From the NCBI RefSeq assembly GCF_029959445.1, contig NZ_JASCOR010000018.1, positions 1 to 44,437 of the forward strand: DNA of 44,437 bases. The letters run 5' to 3'. The notes beneath the pieces were generated by a model, which saw only the letters and a program-made list of their open reading frames with translations, was not told the origin of the DNA and did not search any database. Of this stretch, positions 1 to 7,106 are shown one piece after another. The position numbers and the translations under genes were made by a program. Origin of the DNA: Stenotrophomonas sp. PS02298 (lineage in GTDB: Bacteria > Pseudomonadota > Gammaproteobacteria > Xanthomonadales > Xanthomonadaceae). Position 1 is the first letter of the stretch, and every line of letters starts with the position of its first letter.

Positions 1-68
1 GCGTAAGGGAGGGGGCAAGGCTTGGCTCCCTCCCTTACGCCGCAGGCGGAGGGGAGGGCCGGGGAGGG
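1..68. repeat. Dispersed GC-rich palindromic repeat downstream of oxyR
   Basis: Positions 1-13 and 28-40 form a perfect 13-bp inverted repeat (arm GCGTAAGGGAGGG) with a 14-nt loop, followed by a G-rich tail. Related GGGAGGG...GGGGAGGGG elements occur at 5836-5879, 33823-33953 and 36726-36902, so this is a dispersed repeat and not a gene-specific terminator. The window edge cuts off whatever follows oxyR. Confidence 0.7.
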
Positions 69-76
69 GTAAGCTC

Positions 77-1009
77 TTAAGGCTGAACCCGAGCAGCCTC
101 CGCCGGCACCTCCAACAACCCCTCCGGCAGTTGCTTGAACAGCTGCGAGAACTGTTCCAGGAACGCGCCCATCGCCGAACTGCGGCGCCAGACCATGCCG
201 ATCCTGCGGTTCGGTTGCGGATTGCCGGCAAACGGGATCAACCGCACGTTCTCCGAACGCGCCACCGGCGGCTTCACCGCCAGCATCGGCAACAGGGTGA
301 CACCGACATTGGCTGCGACCATCTGCCGCAGGGTTTCCAGGCTGGTGGCCTGGAACTCGGATTTCTCCAGCGCGCCGGCCATATGGCAGACATCCAGTGC
401 CTGATCGCGCAGGCAATGGCCGTCCTGCAGCAGCAGCAGGCGTTGGTCGGACAGGTCATCCAGTGTCAGTGATGGGTGGCTGGTCAGCGGATGACCTTCC
501 GGCGCGGCCAGCACGAAGGGTTCCTCGAACAGGAACTCGGTGTGCAGCTGCTCGTCGGCGACTGGCAGGGCCAGCAGCGCAGCATCGAGCTGGCCATTGC
601 GCAGCTGTGCCAGCAGCACATCGCTTTTCTCTTCGACCAACAACATCTCCAGCTGCGGGAAGCGCTGGCGAATCGCTGGCACCACATGCGGCAACAGGTA
701 GGGGCCGAGGGTCGGGAAAATGCCAAGCCGCACGGTGCCAGCTTCCGGATCACGTGCGCGGCGGGCGGCTTCCTTCATCTGCTCTACTTCGGCCACGATG
801 CTGCGCGCCCGCGCGGCGGCCTCGCGGCCGGCCGGGGTCAGCATCACCTTGCGCGGCGCGCGCTCCACCAGCGGCACGCCCAGCTCTTCTTCCAGCTTCT
901 TGATCTGGGTGGACAGGGTGGGCTGGCTGACGAAGCTGGCTGCAGCGGCACGGCCGAAGTGTTTGTGCTCGGCCAGCGCCACCAGGTATTTCAGGTCACG
1001 AAGGTTCAT
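77..1009 (-). CDS. oxyR: Hydrogen peroxide-sensing LysR-family regulator OxyR
   Basis: OxyR is a cytoplasmic tetrameric transcription factor that is oxidised by peroxide through an intramolecular disulfide and then activates antioxidant genes. The 310-residue protein has an N-terminal LysR winged helix-turn-helix (about residues 1-60) and a substrate-binding-like sensor domain. The two redox cysteines are visible in GHCLRDQALDVC, at residues 199 and 208, the same numbers as in E. coli OxyR. The gene lies 146 bp downstream of ahpF on the same strand, with a repeat pair in the gap. This matches the ahpC-ahpF-oxyR order known in Xanthomonas. The assignment is firm; regulation of its own cluster is inferred from the OxyR-like operator before ahpC. 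Confidence 0.97.
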   Translation of the reverse strand: MNLRDLKYLVALAEHKHFGRAAAASFVSQPTLSTQIKKLEEELGVPLVERAPRKVMLTPAGREAAARARSIVAEVEQMKEAARRARDPEAGTVRLGIFPTLGPYLLPHVVPAIRQRFPQLEMLLVEEKSDVLLAQLRNGQLDAALLALPVADEQLHTEFLFEEPFVLAAPEGHPLTSHPSLTLDDLSDQRLLLLQDGHCLRDQALDVCHMAGALEKSEFQATSLETLRQMVAANVGVTLLPMLAVKPPVARSENVRLIPFAGNPQPNRRIGMVWRRSSAMGAFLEQFSQLFKQLPEGLLEVPAEAARVQP

Positions 1010-1026
1010 GTCGGGCTCCCGGGTGT

Positions 1027-1150
1027 TTCCTTCTCCTGCGGGAGAAGGTGCCCCGAAGGGGCGGATGAGGGTTGGGCCAAGCCCAGGTTTTCCAAGATTG
1101 CAGAAGGTCTTACCCTCACCCCAACCCCTCTCCCGCAGGAGAGGGGCTTC
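1027..1150. repeat. Inverted pair of CTCTCCCGC-type repeats between ahpF and oxyR
   Basis: Two related elements lie in opposite orientation in the 146-bp ahpF-oxyR gap. The left copy (1027-1070) contains a CTTCTCC-TGCG-GGAGAAG hairpin and the right copy (1110-1150) contains the inverse, CCTCTCC-CGCA-GGAGAGG. They can pair over most of the gap. The same family recurs in the 16.4-16.8 kb array and near 34.06 kb. The pair could dampen read-through from ahpF into oxyR; that is inference. Confidence 0.75.
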
Positions 1151-1155
1151 TAGCT

Positions 1156-2748
1156 TCAGGCGGTTGCTGCCTCTACCGCTGCAGGCTGCAGCACCGGTGT
1201 ACGGATCAGATGATCGAAGGCACTGAGCGCGGCAGTCGAACCGGCGCCCATCGCGATGATGATCTGTTTGTACGGCACCGTGGTGCAGTCGCCGGCCGCA
1301 AACACGCCCGGCACATTGGTCTGGCCGCGATCATCGATGATGATCTCGCCGCGACCGCTAAGCTCCACCGTGCCGCGCAGCCACTCGGTGTTCGGCAGCA
1401 GGCCGATCTGCACGAAGATGCCTTCCAGCTCGACCCGGTGCGAATCGCCACCGACGCGGTCGGTATAGACCAGGCCGTTGACCTTCTGGCCGTCGCCCAG
1501 CACTTCGGTGGTCTGTGCGTTGAGCACCACCTTCACGTTGGGCAGGCTGTTGAGCTTGGCCTGCAGCACCTGGTCGGCACGCAGCTTGCTGTCGAACTCG
1601 AATACGGTGACGTGGCTGACGATGCCGGCCAGATCGATGGCTGCTTCCACGCCGGAGTTGCCGCCGCCGATCACCGCCACGCGCTTGCCCTTGAACAACG
1701 GACCGTCACAGTGCGGGCAGTAGGCCACGCCCTTGTTGCGGTACTCGTCTTCCCCCGGCACGTTCATCTGCCGCCAGCGGGCGCCGGTGGACAGGATCAC
1801 CGTCTTGGACTTCAGCGAAGCACCGTTCTCCAACTGCACTTCGACCAGGCCATCGGCACCGGCCGGCAACAGCTTGGCCGCGCGCTGCAGGTTCATGATG
1901 TCCACCTCGTACTCACGTACGTGTGCTTCCAGCGCAGCGGCCAGCTTCGGGCCTTCGGTGTGCTGCACCGAGATGAAGTTCTCGATCGCCATGGTGTCCA
2001 GCACCTGGCCACCGAAACGCTCGGCGGCAACGCCGGTGCGGATGCCCTTGCGTGCGGCATAGATCGCCGCCGCCGCACCGGCCGGGCCACCGCCCACAAC
2101 CAGCACGTCGAATGCATCCTTGGCCTTGATCTTCTCGGCCTCGCGGGCAACGGCGCCGGTGTCGAGCTTGGCGACAATCTGCTCCAGGCTCATGCGGCCG
2201 GAATCGAACATCTCGCCGCCCTGGAACACCATCGGCACCGCCATCACCTGGCGCTGTTCAACTTCCTGCTGGAACGTGCCGCCCTCGATTACCGTGGTGC
2301 TGATCTTCGGGTTCAGGATCGCCATCAGCGCCAGCGCCTGCACCACGTCCGGGCAGTTGTGGCAGGTCAGTGACATATAGACGTCAAAGCTGTACTCGCC
2401 GTCGATCGCGGTGATGCTGTCGATGACGTCCTGCGCAACCTTCGGCGGATGGCCGCCGGTCCACAGCAGGGCCAGCACCAGCGATTCGAATTCGTGGCCC
2501 AGCGGCAGGCCGGCGAAACGCACGCCATGGTTCTGGCCTTCGCGGGCGATCACGAAGGAAGGCTTGCGCGCATCATCGCCGGAGCTGTCCAGCGAGATCT
2601 TGCCGCCGCCGGCCGCGACGATATCGTCAAGCAGGCCGCGCATGTCCTGGCTGGCGCTGCTGTCGTCGAGCGAGGCGATCAGGCGCAGTGGCTGGCGCAG
2701 CAGGCCCATGTACTGCTGCAGCTGGGTCTTGAGGCTGTCGTCGAGCAC
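1156..2748 (-). CDS. ahpF: Alkyl hydroperoxide reductase subunit F
   Basis: AhpF is the FAD- and NADH-dependent disulfide reductase that re-reduces AhpC. In order the protein has a double thioredoxin-like N-terminal domain with redox pair CHNC (Cys129/Cys132), an FAD-binding GGGPAG motif near residue 219, the second redox pair CPHC (Cys344/Cys347) and an NADH-binding GGGNSG near residue 361. The cysteine positions match E. coli AhpF within one residue. I chose the GTG start at 2748 because an AAGGAG Shine-Dalgarno lies 6 nt upstream (2755-2760); the open frame extends to 2925 without a better start. Length is 530 residues, normal for the family. ahpC lies 223 bp upstream, separated by a structured spacer. 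Confidence 0.97.
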   Translation of the reverse strand: MLDDSLKTQLQQYMGLLRQPLRLIASLDDSSASQDMRGLLDDIVAAGGGKISLDSSGDDARKPSFVIAREGQNHGVRFAGLPLGHEFESLVLALLWTGGHPPKVAQDVIDSITAIDGEYSFDVYMSLTCHNCPDVVQALALMAILNPKISTTVIEGGTFQQEVEQRQVMAVPMVFQGGEMFDSGRMSLEQIVAKLDTGAVAREAEKIKAKDAFDVLVVGGGPAGAAAAIYAARKGIRTGVAAERFGGQVLDTMAIENFISVQHTEGPKLAAALEAHVREYEVDIMNLQRAAKLLPAGADGLVEVQLENGASLKSKTVILSTGARWRQMNVPGEDEYRNKGVAYCPHCDGPLFKGKRVAVIGGGNSGVEAAIDLAGIVSHVTVFEFDSKLRADQVLQAKLNSLPNVKVVLNAQTTEVLGDGQKVNGLVYTDRVGGDSHRVELEGIFVQIGLLPNTEWLRGTVELSGRGEIIIDDRGQTNVPGVFAAGDCTTVPYKQIIIAMGAGSTAALSAFDHLIRTPVLQPAAVEAATA

Positions 2749-2971
2749 GGTCAACTCCTTCGTTGAGGCAAAGCGGGGGAGTGACGCCCCTGCATGAAGC
2801 GGGGCGCCAGTAGAAGTAGGGGTGAACCGCAGCGGGCTGCGTGGCGTGCGGGCGTGGTGCTGGCTGGCATCAACACGCTGCGGTTCACCCCCACGCCCGC
2901 CGCGAGGGCGGGGTGGGAGTGCCATGACGATGAACCTTGTATCTGGTTCATCACCACCGGCTGACTGGGAC
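2749..2971 (-). other. Structured ahpC-ahpF intergenic spacer
   Basis: The 223-bp gap holds a perfect 16-bp inverted repeat (2819-2834 and 2876-2891, arm GGGGTGAACCGCAGCG, 41-nt loop) and, nearer ahpF, a short hairpin CGCCCC/GGGGCG (2785-2790 and 2801-2806). There is no T-run, so neither is a classical intrinsic terminator. On an ahpC-ahpF transcript they could stabilise upstream ahpC mRNA or limit ahpF expression. No gene is seen here. Confidence 0.6.
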
Positions 2972-3535
2972 TTAGATCTTGCCGACCAGGTCCAGCGACG
3001 GGGTCAGGGTCTTTTCGCCTTCCTTCCACTTGGCCGGGCACACTTCGTTCGGGTGTGCGGCGGTGAACTGGGCAGCCTTCAGCTTGCGCAGGGTTTCGGA
3101 CACGTCACGGGCGATCTCGTTGGAGTGGATCTCCGAGGTCTTGATCACGCCTTCCGGGTTGATCACGAAGGTGCCACGCAGGGCCAGGCCTTCTTCCGCA
3201 ATGTGCACGCCGAAGGCGTTGGTCAGCTGGTGGGTCGGGTCGCCAACCAGCGGGAACTTGGCCTTGCCCACGGCCGGCGAGGTTTCGTGCCACACCTTGT
3301 GCGAGAAGTGGGTATCGGTGGTCACGATGTAGACCTCGGCACCAGCCTTCTGGAACTCGGCATAGTTGTCAGCGGCGTCTTCGATCTCGGTCGGGCAGTT
3401 GAAGGTGAAGGCTGCCGGCATGAAGATCAGGACCGACCACTTGCCCTTCAGCGATTCGTCGGTGACTTCAATGAACTTGCCGTTGTGGAACGCATTGACC
3501 TTGAACGGCTGGACCTGGGTGTTGATAAGGGACAT
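2972..3535 (-). CDS. ahpC: Alkyl hydroperoxide reductase subunit C (typical 2-Cys peroxiredoxin)
   Basis: AhpC reduces hydrogen peroxide, organic peroxides and peroxynitrite in the cytoplasm and is recycled by AhpF. The 187-residue protein has the peroxidatic cysteine in FNCPTE (Cys47) and the resolving cysteine in EVCPAKW (Cys166), with the usual length and C-terminal tail. It is the first gene of the ahpC-ahpF-oxyR cluster. An OxyR-like operator lies 70-110 bp upstream of the ATG, so peroxide induction is expected. Confidence 0.98.
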   Translation of the reverse strand: MSLINTQVQPFKVNAFHNGKFIEVTDESLKGKWSVLIFMPAAFTFNCPTEIEDAADNYAEFQKAGAEVYIVTTDTHFSHKVWHETSPAVGKAKFPLVGDPTHQLTNAFGVHIAEEGLALRGTFVINPEGVIKTSEIHSNEIARDVSETLRKLKAAQFTAAHPNEVCPAKWKEGEKTLTPSLDLVGKI

Positions 3536-3607
3536 GAAGTTTCCTCTTGGGTGTAGGGCGGGGTGAATCGTTGGAGCAAGACTAATAGGCAGGATCTAAT
3601 AAAACAA

Positions 3608-3644
3608 ATGAATTGGATGCATCGTATCAATAGATAAAGCCTAT
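3608..3644 (-). promoter_or_regulatory. Predicted OxyR operator of ahpC
   Basis: The OxyR recognition pattern is four tetranucleotides, ATAG-N7-CTAT-N7-ATAG-N7-CTAT. Positions 3630-3644 hold a perfect ATAG-N7-CTAT pair (ATAG 3630-3633, CTAT 3641-3644). At the correct 7-nt spacing the other two half sites are ATGA (3608-3611) and GCAT (3619-3622), each two of four matches. The flanks are AT-rich in an otherwise GC-rich window. A possible minus-strand -10 (TATTAG) lies at 3582-3587. Position before ahpC and the oxyR gene in the same cluster support the call. Confidence 0.7.
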
Positions 3645-3834
3645 CAATTGATGCTCCGGAACTGCCTCAAGGCCTGATATCGGGTGCTTTGCGGGCTTTC
3701 CAAGCCATCCAGAGCCAAGCTGAACGGCGAGGCATAGACAGGACTAATCCCAGGGCAAGGATCATGGCGGTAGGCAGGGACGGGTGCGCTGACTATCCTC
3801 GCCCTCCTGAACGAACCCGCGAAGAGGTAAAGCA

Positions 3835-4677
3835 GTGTCCACGTTGAAGGTTGCCGAGCTGTTGCGGGAGGCTGCTGCACGCCTGCCGGGTGAAGATGCC
3901 CGCCATGAGGCCGAGCAGTTGCTGATCCACGTGCTGGGCGTGGAGCGGGCCTGGTTGTTCTCGCATGCCACCGACGAGGTGGATACCGACGCGGTGGAGC
4001 GTTTCGAGGTGCTGCTGGCGCGTCGTGCCGAAGGCCATCCGCTGGCCTATCTGACAGGCCGTCGCGGCTTCTGGACCCTGGACCTGCAGGTCAACACGGC
4101 GACCCTCATTCCGCGCCCGGAAACCGAGCTGCTGGTCGAGCAGGCGCTGGCACGGCTGCCGGCCGACGACATGGTGCGGGTGGCCGACATGGGCACCGGC
4201 AGTGGCGCGGTCGCCTTGTCGATCGCCAGTGAGCGGCCATTGGCGACGGTAATGGCGACCGACGTGCTCGGCCCGACCTTGGCGGTAGCGGTGAAGAACG
4301 CGCAGGCACATGGGCTGGAGAACGTGTGGTTCCGGCGCGGGCATTGGTATACCGCGCTGGGTGCGGATCGCTTCGACATGATTGTCAGCAACCCGCCGTA
4401 TATCGCTGCGGGTGATCCGCATCTGGTTGAAGGTGATCTGCGTTTCGAGCCGCCGCCGGCCCTGGCCTCGGGTCCGGATGGTCTGGATGCGATCCGCGAG
4501 ATTGTTGCTGGCGCGCACGAGCATCTGGTGCCCGGTGGTTGGCTGTTGATGGAGCACGGCTGGGATCAGGGTGACGCGATCCGCGCGCTGCTTGAGCAGG
4601 CAGGCTTTGTGGAAGCGCAGACAGTGCAGGATCTGGAACAGCGCGATCGGGTGACCTTGGGCCGTTGGCCTGGTTGA
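3835..4677 (+). CDS. prmC: Release factor glutamine N5-methyltransferase PrmC (HemK)
   Basis: PrmC uses S-adenosylmethionine to methylate the glutamine of the GGQ motif in release factors RF1 and RF2, improving peptide release. The 280-residue protein has the N-terminal helical release-factor-binding domain, the SAM-binding motif DMGTGSGA (residues 118-125) and the catalytic NPPY motif (residues 186-189). The start is GTG with an AGAGG Shine-Dalgarno 7 nt upstream. In E. coli the gene follows prfA; here hemA-prfA lies about 32 kb away on the other strand, so prmC has its own transcription unit. Confidence 0.97.
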   Translation: MSTLKVAELLREAAARLPGEDARHEAEQLLIHVLGVERAWLFSHATDEVDTDAVERFEVLLARRAEGHPLAYLTGRRGFWTLDLQVNTATLIPRPETELLVEQALARLPADDMVRVADMGTGSGAVALSIASERPLATVMATDVLGPTLAVAVKNAQAHGLENVWFRRGHWYTALGADRFDMIVSNPPYIAAGDPHLVEGDLRFEPPPALASGPDGLDAIREIVAGAHEHLVPGGWLLMEHGWDQGDAIRALLEQAGFVEAQTVQDLEQRDRVTLGRWPG

Positions 4678-4716
4678 GGTTGTTGTTGCGGTGGGCCTTT
4701 GCGGTTGTTTCAGCTC

Positions 4717-4742
4717 GTCATTCCCGCGTAGGCGGGAATGAC
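4717..4742. repeat. Perfect 11-bp hairpin with GTAG loop
   Basis: GTCATTCCCGC (4717-4727) and its exact complement (4732-4742) flank a GTAG loop. It lies in the prmC-pip gap. There is no T-run. It looks like a dispersed extragenic palindrome; no second copy is seen in this window. Confidence 0.7.
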
Positions 4743-4844
4743 GGCACTTAGGCCAACGCCAACCCCTTCAACTCGCCGTGTCCTACAAACAAGACGCAAA
4801 CACCGCTGCGCTAGACTAGCCGTCCTGTTCCCCGCGAGGCTGTC

Positions 4845-5789
4845 ATGCGCACGCTCTACCCCGCCATCGAGCCCTACGATACCGGCACGCTCAAGGTCGA
4901 CGACCGCCATACGCTGTACTTCGAACAATGCGGCAACCCCAACGGCAAGCCGGTGGTGATGTTGCACGGCGGCCCCGGTGGCGGCTGCAGCGACAAGATG
5001 CGCCAGTTCCACGACCCGTCCAAGTACCGCATCATCCTGTTCGATCAGCGTGGCTCGGGCCGTTCCACCCCGCATGCCGATCTGGTCGACAACACCACCT
5101 GGGATCTGGTCGCCGACATCGAGAAGTTGCGCGAGAAGCTCGGCGTCGACAGTTGGCAGGTATTCGGTGGCAGCTGGGGTTCAACGCTGGCATTGGCCTA
5201 TGCCGAAACCCATCCGCAACGCGTGACCGAGCTGGTGCTGCGCGGCATCTTCATGCTGCGGCGCTGGGAGCTGGAATGGTTCTACCAGGAAGGCGCCAAC
5301 CGCCTGTTCCCGGATGCCTGGGAGCATTACCTCAAGCCGATCCCACTGGTTGAGCGCCATGACCTGATCTCGGCCTTCCACCGCCGCCTGACCAGTGACG
5401 ACGAGGCCACGCGCCTGGCTGCCGCCAAGGCATGGAGCGTGTGGGAAGGTGCCACCAGCTTCCTGCATGTGGACGACGATTTCGTCAACAGCCACGAAGA
5501 CCCGCAGTTCGCACTGGCCTTCGCCCGCATCGAGAATCACTACTTCGTCAACGGTGGCTTCTTCGAGGTGGAAGACCAGTTGCTGCGCGACGCGCACAAG
5601 ATCGCCCACATCCCGGGTGTGATCGTGCACGGCCGTTACGACGTGGTCTGCCCGCTGGCCAATGCCTGGGAACTGCACAAGGCCTGGCCGAAGGCGCAGC
5701 TGCAGATCAGCCCTGCGTCTGGCCACTCGGCATTTGAAGCCGAGAACGTCGACGCACTGGTGCGCGCCACCGACAGCTTCGCCGGCTGA
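4845..5789 (+). CDS. pip: Proline iminopeptidase (peptidase family S33)
   Basis: This alpha/beta hydrolase removes N-terminal proline from peptides in the cytoplasm. The 314-residue protein shows the oxyanion-hole region HGGPGGG (residues 41-47) and the nucleophile elbow GGSWGS with Ser110. The remaining triad members fall at Asp266 (GRYDVV) and His294 (SGHSAF). These are the residue numbers I recall for the crystallised Xanthomonas campestris enzyme, so orthology is very likely. The gene is followed by a repeat cluster and appears to be monocistronic. Confidence 0.96.
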   Translation: MRTLYPAIEPYDTGTLKVDDRHTLYFEQCGNPNGKPVVMLHGGPGGGCSDKMRQFHDPSKYRIILFDQRGSGRSTPHADLVDNTTWDLVADIEKLREKLGVDSWQVFGGSWGSTLALAYAETHPQRVTELVLRGIFMLRRWELEWFYQEGANRLFPDAWEHYLKPIPLVERHDLISAFHRRLTSDDEATRLAAAKAWSVWEGATSFLHVDDDFVNSHEDPQFALAFARIENHYFVNGGFFEVEDQLLRDAHKIAHIPGVIVHGRYDVVCPLANAWELHKAWPKAQLQISPASGHSAFEAENVDALVRATDSFAG

Positions 5790-5802
5790 TAAGCGAGCCC
5801 CT

Positions 5803-5829
5803 GTAGTGCCGAGCATGGCCCGGCACTAC
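5803..5829 (+). repeat. SMAG-like GTAG palindrome
   Basis: The element begins GTAGTGCCGAGC and folds back on CCGGCACTAC, giving an almost complete palindrome. It belongs to the family repeated at 5948-5974, 9321-9343, 9420-9442, 16196-16228, the 16.4-16.8 kb array, 30677-30704, 30848-30875, 34033-34055 and 34127-34149. GTAG-started extragenic palindromes of this type are known from S. maltophilia as SMAG elements. Confidence 0.85.
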
Positions 5830-5835
5830 CGCTTT

Positions 5836-5879
5836 GCTCCCTCCCTTTCGCGTAGCGAAGGGGAGGGCTGGGGAGGGGT
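5836..5879 (+). repeat. GGGAGGG-type extragenic repeat
   Basis: Hairpin CCCTCCCTTTCG/CGAAGGGGAGGG around a CGTAG loop with a GGGGAGGGG tail. Nearly identical copies occur at 33906-33953 and 36726-36776, and inverted at 33823-33868 and 36850-36902. Confidence 0.8.
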
Positions 5880-5947
5880 GCTTTGGCTGGTGCTTTCAGC
5901 GCTTCGCGGCTGATGCTGTTCCTGCATTTGTCGGGTTGCTGGTAAGG

Positions 5948-5974
5948 CCCCTGCCGAGCATGGCTCGGCACTAC
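5948..5974 (-). repeat. SMAG-like GTAG palindrome (reverse orientation)
   Basis: Read on the minus strand the element starts GTAGTGCCGAGCCATGCTCG and ends in a short G-run. With the copy at 5803-5829 it forms an inverted pair about 120 bp apart around the GGGAGGG-type repeat. Confidence 0.85.
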
Positions 5975-6019
5975 ATGTGAGGTCTGGCCAAAAAATCACC
6001 AGTGGTTGCCAGGGCTTGG

Positions 6020-6085
6020 TACACAAGGTCTGCGGGTTCTTATCCACAGCTTGTGTATGTGCCGGGACACAGCCTGTGTGGACAA
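6020..6085. promoter_or_regulatory. Two inverted DnaA-box sequences among short palindromes
   Basis: TTATCCACA, the consensus high-affinity DnaA box, lies at 6040-6048 on the plus strand. TGTGGACAA at 6077-6085 is the complement of TTGTCCACA, a one-mismatch box in the opposite orientation. Around them are an 8-bp inverted repeat, TACACAAG (6020-6027) with CTTGTGTA (6050-6057), and ACACA-GCC-TGTGT (6067-6079). There is no dnaA, gidA or dnaN nearby, so this is not the chromosomal origin. A DnaA-titrating or reactivating site is possible; function is unproven. Confidence 0.5.
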
Positions 6086-6113
6086 CGCGAGACAGCACCG
6101 GCGCTGTTGCGTT

Positions 6114-7010
6114 TCACCATTCGCCGGCCAACAAGGCTTCTGCCAGCACTTTCAGCTTGGGCGACACCTGCCGTGATGGCGGATAGACCAGCGACAGGGC
6201 GCGGGTTCGTCCTTCGTTGGCCTGCAACACGCGCTGCAAGCGCCCATCGGCCAGGGCGTCGGCGACGGCGAAGTCCATCACCTGGACGATGCCAATACCG
6301 GCCAAGGCGGCTTCCACCAACGGGTCACCGCTGTCGAACACCATCCGCGTCGGCGGGGTGAAGTCGTGCATCTGCCCATCCAGCGCCCGGAACTGCCAAT
6401 CCACCAAGCGGCCACTGCGCAGATTGCGTACCGCCAGACAGGTGTGTTCCTGCAGCGCTTCCACGGTTGCAGGTTGGCCGTGGCGGGCGAGGTAGTCCGG
6501 TGCGGCAACCGTTACCCAGCGCAGCGGCCGCAAGGGTCTGGCCACCATTCGTACATCGCTGATCGGGCCGGTACGCAGGGCTGCGTCAAAACCTTCTTCG
6601 GCGAGGTCGACCAGGCGGTCATTGAGCACCAGTTCAAACTGCAGCTGTGGATGCGCGGCGATCAGTTTTCCGGCCAAGGGCACCAGTACCTTGCGGCCAA
6701 ACATCGAGGGCGCGGTCAGCTTCAATACGCCTGAGGGAATACACGGGCGATCGCCCAGCTGGCGCTGTGCGTCTTCCAGTCCACTCAGTAGCGGCTGGCA
6801 GTGCTCGACGAACAGGCGCCCGTCCGGCGTCAGGCTGACGTTGCGGGTGTTGCGGTGGAGCAGACGTACGCCCAACGACTGCTCCAGCCGGCTGATCGCC
6901 CGCGACAGGCCGGATTGGCTGAGCCCAAGCTGCCCCGCGGCTACGGTGAAGCTGCGTGCGTCGGCGACCTGCACCAGCATGCGTACCGCGTTGAGGTCCA
7001 TGGCATCCAT
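6114..7010 (-). CDS. LysR-family transcriptional regulator
   Basis: The 298-residue protein has the LysR N-terminal helix-turn-helix (about residues 1-62, containing SQSGLSRAISRLEQSLGVRL) and a C-terminal effector-binding domain. The pattern resembles the large subgroup that represses or activates a divergently transcribed transporter. It is transcribed away from the MFS gene at 7107 across a 96-bp AT-rich gap, the usual LysR regulator/target arrangement, so control of that exporter is the best inference. The effector cannot be read from the sequence. Confidence 0.93.
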   Translation of the reverse strand: MDAMDLNAVRMLVQVADARSFTVAAGQLGLSQSGLSRAISRLEQSLGVRLLHRNTRNVSLTPDGRLFVEHCQPLLSGLEDAQRQLGDRPCIPSGVLKLTAPSMFGRKVLVPLAGKLIAAHPQLQFELVLNDRLVDLAEEGFDAALRTGPISDVRMVARPLRPLRWVTVAAPDYLARHGQPATVEALQEHTCLAVRNLRSGRLVDWQFRALDGQMHDFTPPTRMVFDSGDPLVEAALAGIGIVQVMDFAVADALADGRLQRVLQANEGRTRALSLVYPPSRQVSPKLKVLAEALLAGEW

Positions 7011-7106
7011 TGATGCAAATCCGCATTACAAATATGCATGTATCATGATTTATCTGCGTCGCGTCATCAATAAGACTGTGCGCCCCCGTGTTTCTGGATT
7101 CAGGCA
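7011..7106. promoter_or_regulatory. Divergent AT-rich promoter region of LysR and MFS genes
   Basis: This 96-bp gap separates the two divergent start codons and is clearly AT-richer than the surrounding DNA (7020-7080). It contains the dyad CATG-TAT-CATG at about 7038-7048 and several T-N11-A spacings expected for LysR sites. Exact promoter hexamers cannot be assigned with confidence. Confidence 0.5.

Larger units (their letters stand above)
5790..6113. other. Intergenic region with repeats between pip and a LysR gene
   Basis: This 324-bp gap between convergent genes holds no convincing gene. It contains a GTAG palindrome at 5803-5829, a GGGAGGG-type repeat at 5836-5879, a second GTAG palindrome in reverse orientation at 5948-5974, and a DnaA-box-like pair with further palindromes at 6020-6085. 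Confidence 0.8.

Noticed and set aside
1072..2373. 433-codon plus-strand open frame antisense to ahpF
   Set aside because: AhpF has all catalytic motifs on the minus strand; the antisense frame has none.
2749..2925. N-terminal extension of AhpF
   Set aside because: The extra 59 codons are Pro/Arg-rich, cover an inverted repeat and lack a ribosome-binding site; GTG 2748 has AAGGAG at the right distance.
6020..6085. Chromosomal replication origin
   Set aside because: Only two DnaA boxes, no AT-rich unwinding region and no dnaA, dnaN or gidA neighbours.
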